In this document: positions 1 to 7,352 of the stretch, one piece after another | Layout of the letters: each line of letters starts with the position of its first letter | How positions within the stretch are numbered: position 1 is the stretch's first letter | Assembly: GCA_030429325.1 (NCBI GenBank) | Contig: JAUICT010000009.1 | Location: 1 to 18,054 of the forward strand | DNA from: Bacteroidia bacterium | GTDB lineage: Bacteria > Bacteroidota > Bacteroidia > Flavobacteriales > Flavobacteriaceae | Direction of reading: 5' to 3' | Length of the DNA stretch: 18,054 bases | The notes under the pieces: generated by a model | Seen by the model: the letters and a program-made list of their open reading frames with translations, nothing else | Databases searched by the model: none | What the model was told of the DNA's origin: nothing | Program-made: the position numbers and the translations under genes

Positions 1-1304
1 AGCACGATACTAAACCCATTGCTTTTGATAATGAAGGGAACTTGTATACCGTATTTGGCGCCCCTTCAGATGCCTGTCAGGTAGATGATAGGTCACCATT
101 GTCCCCCGGAATATTCCCTTGTCCACTTTTGGAACATAGGGGGGGTGTTTGGAAATTCGATGCCAACAAATTGAACCAGTTTCAGGAAGATGGAGTAAAA
201 TTCGCCACAGGTTTGCGTAGCGTTGTGGGAATGGACTGGAACGATCAAGATGACAACCTATACGCTGTCGTCCATGGAAGGGATTATTTGCACAATACAT
301 GGCCAGCTGAATTTACAGCTTGGGAAGGTTCCGTATTGCCATCGGAAGTATTTGTGAGACTTAAAGAAGGGGACGATGCCGGATGGCCATACCATTATTA
401 TGATCAGATAAAAGGAGACTATTTCCTTAACCCTGAATATGGAGGTGATGGTGAAAAGCAAGGAGAAGATAAGGATGAGCTTACGGACCCAGTGGTTGGT
501 TTCCAGGGTCACTATGCACCAAATGATATCATGTTCTACGAGGGGGATCAATTCCCAGAACGATATAAGAATGGTGCATTCATTGCTTTCCATGGCTCCA
601 CAAGTAGCGCCCCATACCCCCAAACAGGATACTTTATTGGATTTGTTCCTATGGAAAATGGGATTCCAACAGGACCTTGGGAAGTATTTGCTGATGGTTT
701 TGCCGAGCAGGAAATCATTAAGAATACCAGTGATGCAACCTATCGTCCCATGGGATTGGCAGTTGGACCTGATGGGTCTTTGTATGTGTCGGATTCCGAA
801 AAAGGTAAGATTTGGAGAATCATGTACAAAGGAGATAAGGACGAATTTGGGGAAGCTGAATTGGCGGGGATGGAAGAGCGCAAAAGAACAGCCTCCAACA
901 TCAAAACTCCGGTTGAGTTCGAAGACATGGTGGTTAAACCGAATGATGAGGACGATATGTATAGCGATGAAAATGTAGGAGAAGGTGGAAAGCTCTACAA
1001 TACCTATTGTTCCGTATGCCACCAAAGAAATGGTTTGGGGAATGATCGTTTCCCACCTTTGGACGATGCAGAGTGGATTTTGAGAGACAAGACACGCTTG
1101 ATCAATGTAGTGCTTCAAGGTCTACGCGGAGAAATTTTTGTGCACGAGAAGTCTTATAACAATGTAATGCCAAAGTTGGATAGACTTTCTGATGAGGAGA
1201 TAGCAGGTATATTGACCTATGTGCGTGGAAGTTTTGGAAACAAGGGCTCAAAAATAACCCCCGAAGAAGTGGCCAAAGTGCGAAAGACCAACGAAACACC
1301 ATAA
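1..1304 (+). CDS. Quinoprotein glucose/sorbosone-type dehydrogenase with C-terminal cytochrome c (5'-truncated)
   Basis: The reading frame is open from position 3, so the N-terminus and any signal peptide lie outside the window. About 433 codons are visible. The first ~290 residues match the glucose/sorbosone dehydrogenase beta-propeller family: blades with DNEGNLY, a GAPSDACQ segment, ATGLRS followed by DWN, GDDAGWPYHYYD, and GPDGSLYVSD. A short acidic linker leads to a c-type cytochrome with CSVCH (1008-1022) as haem site and a likely axial Met in NVMPKL (1167-1169). Members oxidise aldoses at C1 to lactones in the periplasm using PQQ; here electrons would pass directly to the fused haem. 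The next gene, 25 bases on, is a lactonase-family protein, which fits lactone production. The sugar substrate and PQQ dependence are inferred from the family. Confidence 0.88.
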   Translation, partial: HDTKPIAFDNEGNLYTVFGAPSDACQVDDRSPLSPGIFPCPLLEHRGGVWKFDANKLNQFQEDGVKFATGLRSVVGMDWNDQDDNLYAVVHGRDYLHNTWPAEFTAWEGSVLPSEVFVRLKEGDDAGWPYHYYDQIKGDYFLNPEYGGDGEKQGEDKDELTDPVVGFQGHYAPNDIMFYEGDQFPERYKNGAFIAFHGSTSSAPYPQTGYFIGFVPMENGIPTGPWEVFADGFAEQEIIKNTSDATYRPMGLAVGPDGSLYVSDSEKGKIWRIMYKGDKDEFGEAELAGMEERKRTASNIKTPVEFEDMVVKPNDEDDMYSDENVGEGGKLYNTYCSVCHQRNGLGNDRFPPLDDAEWILRDKTRLINVVLQGLRGEIFVHEKSYNNVMPKLDRLSDEEIAGILTYVRGSFGNKGSKITPEEVAKVRKTNETP

Positions 1305-1329
1305 GATAACCAATTAAACCACTTTTTTT

Positions 1330-2343
1330 ATGAAATCTGTATATCGTATAACAATGGCTGTTAAGAACAGGGGCGTTTCCAATTGCTTCCGTAACTTTAA
1401 GCTGATGACGGTATGTTTTGTGCTGCTATCCACGGCATGTAAACAAAAATCAAATGATCAGTCAACAACAGAAGATCAGGAAAATACCACTAAAGAAGAA
1501 TCAACATTGTACCAGAGTAGCGTTTTAACAGAACCATCAGGCTTCACAGGAGGAATTGAAGGACCTGCTGTGGATGCAAATGGTATCCTTTATGTGGTAA
1601 ACTTTGAAAAGCAGGGTACCATTGGTCAGGTTGATGCCGAGGGGAATGCCTCCCTTTTTGTGACCCTTCCCGAAGGGAGCATTGGAAATGGCATCCGGTT
1701 CAACAGTAATGGGGATATGTTCATTGCGGATTATACCATGCACAATGTCCTAAAAGTGGACATGGATACCAAGGAAATCAGTGTATATGCCCACAATGAT
1801 GGATTGAATCAACCCAATGATATTGCCATCATGGACAATGATATCATCTTTGCCAGCGACCCTGATTGGGCCAATTCAAAAGGGCAGATTTGGAGAGTGG
1901 AAGAGGGGACCTTTACCCTACTCGAAGGGGATATGGGAACCACCAACGGTATTGAGGTAAGTCCGGACAACAAAACACTTTATGTGAACGAATCCGTACA
2001 GCGCAATATATGGGCCTATGATCTTTCCCCTGAAGGTGAAATCAGCAACAAGCGATTGTTGGTCAAATTTGAGGATTTTGGCATGGATGGCATGCGTACC
2101 GATGCAGATGGGAATTTGTATGTGACCCGACATGGAAAAGGTACCGTTGCCAAAATATCCACAACAACTGGGGAAATCCTTGAAGAGATTTCATTGACAG
2201 GAAAAAAAGCTTCCAATATTGCATTTGGGGGAGAGGAAGGCACTCAAGCTTTCGTAACCCTACAGGACAATGGAAATGTGGAGACCTTTACTGTGGAGAG
2301 TCCTGGAAGGGCATTTCAAATGATGAAAGAAAGAAAAGAATAA
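1330..2343 (+). CDS. SMP-30/gluconolactonase/LRE-family lipoprotein
   Basis: A 337-residue protein from ATG 1330; ATG 1354 is an equally plausible start. A hydrophobic stretch ends in LLSTAC (Cys37), a relaxed lipobox, followed by a polar low-complexity linker, so it is probably an anchored lipoprotein. Residues ~70-315 form an SMP-30/gluconolactonase beta-propeller. All four expected metal ligands can be placed: Glu77 (EGPA), Asn163 (PND), Asn206 (TNGIE) and Asp253 (DGM). The family hydrolyses sugar lactones to aldonic acids. Located directly after a C1-oxidising dehydrogenase, it would open the lactone that enzyme makes. It is one of several exported products in the operon. Substrate specificity cannot be read from sequence; other SMP-30 members hydrolyse different esters or lactones. 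Confidence 0.85.
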   Translation: MKSVYRITMAVKNRGVSNCFRNFKLMTVCFVLLSTACKQKSNDQSTTEDQENTTKEESTLYQSSVLTEPSGFTGGIEGPAVDANGILYVVNFEKQGTIGQVDAEGNASLFVTLPEGSIGNGIRFNSNGDMFIADYTMHNVLKVDMDTKEISVYAHNDGLNQPNDIAIMDNDIIFASDPDWANSKGQIWRVEEGTFTLLEGDMGTTNGIEVSPDNKTLYVNESVQRNIWAYDLSPEGEISNKRLLVKFEDFGMDGMRTDADGNLYVTRHGKGTVAKISTTTGEILEEISLTGKKASNIAFGGEEGTQAFVTLQDNGNVETFTVESPGRAFQMMKERKE

Positions 2344-2360
2344 CCTAAACTCATAACTCA

Positions 2361-3608
2361 ATGAAAATACATAAATTAAAGTACGCACTTATTGCATTGA
2401 CAGTCTTACTCTGTTCAAAGGCCATTCAAGCACAGGAATATGATTTGGTAATCAAGAACGGGACACTTATCGACGCCAAAAATGGTATAAACAAGAAAAT
2501 GGATGTAGCCATTTCAGAGGGAAAAATTGCTGAAATTGCTAGTAATATATCGGCCAAAAAAGGTAAAAAAGTAATCGATGCCCAAGATAAATTGGTTACT
2601 CCAGGACTTATTGACCTTCATGGCCATGTTTTCTTTGGTACTGATGATAAAGGGATGTATAGTGGAGGACCAAGCAGTGTTGCACCTGACAACTTCACTT
2701 TTAGATCAGGAGTTACCACCATTGTGGACGCAGGAAGTTCAGGATGGCGAAATTTTCAAGTTTTCAAGGAAAACGTGATTGACCGGTCAAAAACTCGTGT
2801 ACTTGGATTTCTGAATATTGTAGGGTCTGGGATGAAAGGTGGCGTTATTGAGCAGAATATTAACGACATGGACCCAAAAATGACAGCCTTGACCGTGAAA
2901 AGATATCCTGAATTGGTTGGTGTAAAGCTAGCGCACTTTTCTGGCTTTGATTGGACTCCCACAGACCGGACAGTAGAGGCTGGTACCTTGGCAGATGTAC
3001 CCGTGATGATAGATTTTGGAGGAAGTACACCGACATTGTCCATTGAGAAATTGTTCATGGAAAAATTAAGGCCTGGAGATATTTATACGCATGTTTACGC
3101 ATCATTGGGTAGTCGTGAAAGAGTGGTCGATGATCAAGGAAAAGTTAAACCCTTTGTGTTCGAAGCCCAAAAAAGAGGAATTGTTTTTGATGTTGGCCAC
3201 GGAGGTGGAAGCTTTGCTTTTTCCCAGGCTGTACCAGCTATGCAACAAGGTTTTAAGCCAGATGCCATCAGTACCGATCTACATATTGGAAGTATGAACG
3301 GGGGTATGAAGGATATGCTTAACATCATGTCTAAGTTCATTAACATGGGGATGAGTATAGAAGAAGTAGTTGCCGTCTCAACATGGAAACCGGCGGAATT
3401 TATTAAAAGGACAGAGTTGGGACATTTGAGTGTCGGGGCCATTGCCGATGTGGCTATTCTATCGCTTCAGAAAGGAGATTATGGCTTTATCGATACAAAG
3501 AACAGAAAAATTACAGGAGATCAAAAATTTGAGTGCGAAGTCACTTTAAAGGATGGGAAGGTAGTTTATGATCTCAATGGATTGTCCAGTAAAGAATGGG
3601 ACAAATAG
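2361..3608 (+). CDS. Exported amidohydrolase-superfamily deacetylase (Atu3266/EF_0837-like)
   Basis: A 415-residue protein with a Sec signal peptide ending near AIQAQ (residue ~25). The amidohydrolase core shows the N-terminal beta sandwich (NGTLIDAKNG), PGLIDLHGHV with metal ligands His87 and His89, Lys189 (GVKLAHF) as the probable carboxylated bridging lysine, His244 (YTHVYA), His280 (DVGHGG) and Asp306 (STDLH). This pattern resembles the dihydroorotase-like deacetylase subgroup containing Atu3266 and EF_0837, which hydrolyse acetylated alpha-hydroxy or amino acids. From memory, the Enterococcus member also sits next to a SelA-like PLP enzyme and a KDPG aldolase, as here. A likely role is removing an N-acyl group from a 2-acylamino sugar acid before deamination. 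The exact substrate is inference. Confidence 0.82.
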   Translation: MKIHKLKYALIALTVLLCSKAIQAQEYDLVIKNGTLIDAKNGINKKMDVAISEGKIAEIASNISAKKGKKVIDAQDKLVTPGLIDLHGHVFFGTDDKGMYSGGPSSVAPDNFTFRSGVTTIVDAGSSGWRNFQVFKENVIDRSKTRVLGFLNIVGSGMKGGVIEQNINDMDPKMTALTVKRYPELVGVKLAHFSGFDWTPTDRTVEAGTLADVPVMIDFGGSTPTLSIEKLFMEKLRPGDIYTHVYASLGSRERVVDDQGKVKPFVFEAQKRGIVFDVGHGGGSFAFSQAVPAMQQGFKPDAISTDLHIGSMNGGMKDMLNIMSKFINMGMSIEEVVAVSTWKPAEFIKRTELGHLSVGAIADVAILSLQKGDYGFIDTKNRKITGDQKFECEVTLKDGKVVYDLNGLSSKEWDK

Positions 3609-3644
3609 CAATGACCAAACGAAAACAAACTAATACTTAAAAAC

Positions 3645-5276
3645 ATGAGCATGAAACGAAGGGAAATAATCAAACAATTAGGCGTTGTTCCTGTAGCGGG
3701 AAGCCTAATGGCCAGCCAATCTATGCTTGGTGGTACATTGGGTAGTGTAGGCCCGTTGATGACAAAATCATCCAAAGGCCCCAGCATTTATGAATCCTTG
3801 GGAATAGATACTATAATAAACTGTAGAGGGACCTTTACCATTTTAGGAGGCTCCACGGAACGTCCAGAGGTCATGGAAGCTATGGAAGCCGCATCTGGTT
3901 ATTTCGTACAATATGATGAGCTTGCCGAAGGAATTGGCCGTCGTTTGGCCGAAATCACCAAGGCGGAGTGGGGGATGGTTTCTGCGGGATGTGCCGCAGG
4001 GATGAAACACGTAACCGCAGCCTGTGTGACTGGTGGCAACCCAGAAAAATTGATTAGGATACCACATATTGATGATTTCGAGAAGAATGAAGTCATCATC
4101 CCCAGAAGTTCACGAAACTACTACGATCATGCTATCCGCAATATTGGGGTAAAAGTGATCACGGTGGATTCCCCCGAAGAAATGCGGGAGGCCATCAACC
4201 CAAGAACAGCCATGATCTATATCATGACAGGTGATGACAATGAAACAGGGAAACCACTTTCATTGGAAGTAATCAGTGAAATCGCCAAACCAAAGAATAT
4301 TCCAGTCTTGGCCGATGCAGCCGCAGAGGATTTAAGCATTCCTTGTGTTCATTTGGAGCGTGGCGCCACAGTGGTTGCCTATAGTGGAGGAAAGGCTATT
4401 TGCGGACCGCAGTGTGCGGGATTGTTATTGGGAGATAAAGACCTGCTCATGGCAGCATGGCAAGCTAGTTCGCCACACCACGGACCTGGAAGGGACAACA
4501 AAGTGGGGAAAGAGGAGATGTTGGGGATGTTGGCTGCTGTTGAGGCTTGGACGACCAGAGATCATGATAAGGAATGGCAGACTTGGTTGGATTGGTTGGA
4601 TGAGATTTCTTCCAAATTGACCAAAATTGATGGAATCACTTCAGAAGTGACCTTGCCCAAAGGGTTGAACAACAGGACCCCTAGATTGATTTTAAAGTGG
4701 GATCCGGACAAACTTCATATAACAGGAGAGGAAGTGGCCGAGGAAGTGGCCCGTAACAAGCCAAGGATAGCCATTGGAGGTTGGAGTAGGGGCGACAGTA
4801 CTTCCATTACCATTACCCCTAGCCAAATGCGTCCCGGAAACGCAAAAGTTGTTGCAGACAGGTTGTATGATGTCCTTTCACAAAAGAGAGAGCCAATTTC
4901 AGATGAAATGGAATCCCCAAGTGAGGATATCTCTGGACATTGGGAAGCTGATGTAAAATACTTTACGAGTAATAGTACCCATAAGTTTTTCTTGGAGCAG
5001 GATGGTAACTGGATATCAGGTACACACACCAGCGAAAATGGCAGTCAGGATATGATCGGTATGATCGAAGGGGACGAAGTGGTACTCCGAAGCAGTTTTA
5101 GGATTCCAGGAAATGGCATCAGTTTTTGGTTCATCGGTAAGATTTCCAATGGAGAGCTGAGCGGCTCTGTGTTCCTTGGAGAATATTTAACAGCGAAGTT
5201 CGCTGCCAAAAAGGTATCTTACAGGCAAAATCGCACAAAACTAAATGTGCCGGGAGGTCCACCGTTGGCCACTTGA
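3645..5276 (+). CDS. Exported SelA/DgaE-like PLP-dependent ammonia-lyase with C-terminal beta domain
   Basis: A 543-residue protein from ATG 3645 (ATG 3651 also possible). The leader KRREIIKQLG followed by a small-residue stretch resembles a Tat signal. Residues ~45-415 are a fold-type I PLP enzyme of the SelA/D-glucosaminate-6-phosphate ammonia-lyase group, with Asp224 (VLADAAAED) to hold the pyridine nitrogen and Lys250 (SGGKAICGPQ) as the Schiff-base lysine. Residues ~427-525 are an added domain of alternating strands (ISGHWEADVKY, FFLEQDGNWISG, IGMIEGDEVV, GELSGSVFLGEY) not found in plain DgaE. By family and context it should eliminate ammonia from a 2-amino-2-deoxy sugar acid to give a 2-keto-3-deoxy acid. 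SelA function is unlikely. An exported PLP enzyme is unusual, and Tat export of the folded holoenzyme would account for it. Confidence 0.85.
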   Translation: MSMKRREIIKQLGVVPVAGSLMASQSMLGGTLGSVGPLMTKSSKGPSIYESLGIDTIINCRGTFTILGGSTERPEVMEAMEAASGYFVQYDELAEGIGRRLAEITKAEWGMVSAGCAAGMKHVTAACVTGGNPEKLIRIPHIDDFEKNEVIIPRSSRNYYDHAIRNIGVKVITVDSPEEMREAINPRTAMIYIMTGDDNETGKPLSLEVISEIAKPKNIPVLADAAAEDLSIPCVHLERGATVVAYSGGKAICGPQCAGLLLGDKDLLMAAWQASSPHHGPGRDNKVGKEEMLGMLAAVEAWTTRDHDKEWQTWLDWLDEISSKLTKIDGITSEVTLPKGLNNRTPRLILKWDPDKLHITGEEVAEEVARNKPRIAIGGWSRGDSTSITITPSQMRPGNAKVVADRLYDVLSQKREPISDEMESPSEDISGHWEADVKYFTSNSTHKFFLEQDGNWISGTHTSENGSQDMIGMIEGDEVVLRSSFRIPGNGISFWFIGKISNGELSGSVFLGEYLTAKFAAKKVSYRQNRTKLNVPGGPPLAT

Positions 5277-5334
5277 TCATTAAAAAAACTAGAATAGTAA
5301 ATAAACAAACCTTAATCATTTTAAACATTGTAAT

Positions 5335-5814
5335 ATGGAAAATCAAACAAGAAGATCATCGTTCAAACGAATAGGAGTAGGGTTGGCAGCTCTTTTTGGA
5401 GTTGGGGCTACAGCAGCTGCAAAGGCCATGACCGGAGGCGACAAAGCTAAAAAAGAGGTTGTAGGTGATATCATTACCGATCAGGATGTTCCTTTGTTCT
5501 CTGGAGCAGTAAAACATGGAAATACCTTATATATAGCAGGTAAAGGAGCTCACGTTGAACCTTTCGAAATAAAAGCACACACCAAGATTGTATTGGATAA
5601 TATCCAGAAAGAATTGGAAAAGAACGGTTCCTCAATGGAAAAGGTTCTTAAAGTAAATGTGTACTTGGCAGACCTTAACGATTATCATGCAATGAACGAA
5701 GTGTATCGTGGCCGATTTGGCAGTAATCCTCCCGTAAGAACTACAGTGGCTACCTACGGTGGTGTCCCTGGGGATTCTTTGGTGGAGATTGATTGTATAG
5801 CTGCTTTGGATTAA
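5335..5814 (+). CDS. RidA/YjgF-family imine deaminase with export leader
   Basis: A 159-residue protein. The first ~35 residues are an added leader, with TRRSSFKRIG, then a hydrophobic/small stretch and an Ala-rich end. This is a near-Tat motif, one residue off the usual spacing between the arginines and the Phe. Residues ~40-159 form a RidA domain ending in PPVRTTVATYGG and SLVEIDCIA, with the substrate-binding Arg135 and the conserved Glu151. RidA proteins hydrolyse reactive enamine/imine intermediates released by PLP enzymes, producing the keto acid and ammonia. Following the exported PLP lyase by 58 bases and sharing a similar leader, it is probably that enzyme's partner in the same compartment. 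Ordinary RidA proteins are ~125-130 residues and cytosolic. Confidence 0.86.
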   Translation: MENQTRRSSFKRIGVGLAALFGVGATAAAKAMTGGDKAKKEVVGDIITDQDVPLFSGAVKHGNTLYIAGKGAHVEPFEIKAHTKIVLDNIQKELEKNGSSMEKVLKVNVYLADLNDYHAMNEVYRGRFGSNPPVRTTVATYGGVPGDSLVEIDCIAALD

Positions 5815-5842
5815 ACTTTTAATACACTTGATTAACTTAGAT

Positions 5843-6775
5843 ATGAAGAAATTTATGTTCAAACTGAACATTGCTGTAGTATTTCTATTTTTTGTTTCAA
5901 TTGGTCTTAATGGACAGACAATTCCCAAGGAAGAATTGATTTTTTTGACTTCCGAATGGAAGGGTGAACGTTTTGATGATGGACGCCCACGGATTCCGGA
6001 TGGCCTATTGGAACGGGCCAAGAAAATTGGCATAGATGATGCTTGGACCGTATTGAAGAACGAAGGGTATACCAACCAGTTCGAAGGCAATTGGAGAATG
6101 GTCCATACCGATGTTCCAGTAGTGGGTCGTGCGTTAACGGCCATGTACATGCCAAGTCGCCCAGATGTGGAAAGCAACATCAAGGCACGCGGACATGCTC
6201 AGGGCAGAAAGGGGAATACCAATTCCTGGCCCATCGAAATGCTTTCCCAAGGTGATGTTTATGTTGCGGATGGCTTCGGTAAAATTGATGCCGGTACGCT
6301 CATGGGAGCTACTTTGGCCACTTCAATTTTCAGCAAGTCGGGCAATGGGGTGGTGTTCAATGGAAGTGCAAGAGATTTGGAAGCCGTCAAGGAATTGGAA
6401 GGGTTTAATGCTTTTGTACGAGATTTCCATCCTTCTTTTTTGGAGGAAATGGTAACCATGGGACTCAATGTACCCATCCGAATAGGAGCAGCCATTGTAC
6501 TTCCAGGGGATTTGGTGTTGGCTAAAGAAGAAGGGGTGCTTTTTATACCGGCTCATTTAGCCGAACAAGTTGTGGCCACTGCTGAGTTTGTGGCCCTTAA
6601 GGACGTGTTCGGTTTTGAGATGATAAAAACCAAAAAGTACACCACAGGTGAAATTGATAGTCAATGGACTGATAAGATCAAGAATGACTTTATCAATTGG
6701 CTAAAAGGAAAACCTGAACTTGGAAAAATGACTAGGGAAGAACTGGACAAGGTCTTGAGCAAGCGAACCTGGTAA
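5843..6775 (+). CDS. RraA-family aldolase/decarboxylase-like protein, exported
   Basis: The frame opens at a TTG (5828), but ATG 5843 directly precedes a good signal peptide (MKKFMFKLN, then a hydrophobic core, ending near LNGQ), giving 310 residues. Residues ~55-250 carry the RraA-like fold: QGDVYVADGFG, the GATLATSIFSKSG helix and FNGSARDLE, whose Arg-Asp pair corresponds to the catalytic/metal site of HMG/oxaloacetate aldolases. A ~60-residue C-terminal helical tail follows. Family enzymes act on 2-oxo acids by retro-aldol cleavage or decarboxylation, which suits an operon that makes a 2-keto-3-deoxy sugar acid. The main path does not need this step, so its role is open. RNase E regulation is ruled out by the export signal, and methyltransferase labels for this family are historical errors. 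Confidence 0.78.
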   Translation: MKKFMFKLNIAVVFLFFVSIGLNGQTIPKEELIFLTSEWKGERFDDGRPRIPDGLLERAKKIGIDDAWTVLKNEGYTNQFEGNWRMVHTDVPVVGRALTAMYMPSRPDVESNIKARGHAQGRKGNTNSWPIEMLSQGDVYVADGFGKIDAGTLMGATLATSIFSKSGNGVVFNGSARDLEAVKELEGFNAFVRDFHPSFLEEMVTMGLNVPIRIGAAIVLPGDLVLAKEEGVLFIPAHLAEQVVATAEFVALKDVFGFEMIKTKKYTTGEIDSQWTDKIKNDFINWLKGKPELGKMTREELDKVLSKRTW

Positions 6776-6800
6776 CGTAAAAAAGATTAAAAAACATTTT

Positions 6801-7295
6801 ATGACTGTAAAGAACAATATGGCCATTGCCCTTTCGGCGATGGCCCTGTTGCTATCCCTTGCTTCATGTGGGGATGCCAAACAGAAACAGGAAGAAACAA
6901 CAACTGTAGTTGAATCCGCAGCCCCAGCACCAAAAGTATCGGACGTTGAAGCTGTGGTTTTAAAATTTAACAAGGCATTGGAAAACCCAACCCAAGAGGT
7001 GTTGGAAAAACTTTGCTCGGACAAACTCACCTATGGCCATTCCAGTGGATTGGTACAAGATAAAGCGACCTTTATCGATGATGTGCTCAATGGGCCATTC
7101 GATTTTCAATCAGTTACAGGACCTGAGCAAACTATTACCTTATCGGGAAATACTGCGGTGGTACGGAACATCTTTTTGGCCAGTGCCACGAAAGATGGAG
7201 AACCCTTGGAAATCAAAATTGGAAACATGCAGATTTATGAACTCTCCGAAGAAGGAGAATGGCAATTACTGGCCAGACAAGCCTTTAAGCTATAG
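6801..7295 (+). CDS. NTF2/SnoaL-like (DUF4440-type) lipoprotein
   Basis: A 164-residue protein with an N-terminal hydrophobic helix and a good lipobox LASC (Cys23), then a Glu/Thr/Ala/Pro-rich linker to ~residue 48. Residues ~50-164 look like one cone-shaped NTF2-like domain: an N-terminal helix (VEAVVLKFNKALENP), SDKLTYGHSSG, then strands ending in GEWQLLARQAFKL. The last element is typical of DUF4440/SnoaL-type proteins, which often end with a strand carrying W-L-R-Q. Members can be small enzymes or binding domains, and nothing here identifies a reaction. It lies between the exported enzymes and the transporter, 25 bases after the RraA-like gene, so it is probably periplasmic and linked to the same pathway, possibly in handling or isomerising the sugar-acid intermediate. 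Confidence 0.7.
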   Translation: MTVKNNMAIALSAMALLLSLASCGDAKQKQEETTTVVESAAPAPKVSDVEAVVLKFNKALENPTQEVLEKLCSDKLTYGHSSGLVQDKATFIDDVLNGPFDFQSVTGPEQTITLSGNTAVVRNIFLASATKDGEPLEIKIGNMQIYELSEEGEWQLLARQAFKL

Positions 7296-7352
7296 GCACC
7301 GTTCCAAGCACAGGAACAGTACACATAAGAATAACCAAAACAAACTCAACTT

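Noticed and set aside
258..1118. 286-codon open frame on the - strand inside the dehydrogenase gene
   Set aside because: It is antisense to a gene with clear domain motifs, and its translation shows no recognisable family or sensible composition.
3645..5276. Annotation as selenocysteine synthase (SelA)
   Set aside because: Export leader, added C-terminal domain and the neighbouring KDG/KDPG genes fit the DgaE-type lyase branch; no selenoprotein machinery is in the window.
5828..5842. TTG start for the RraA-like gene
   Set aside because: ATG 5843 directly precedes a normal signal peptide.
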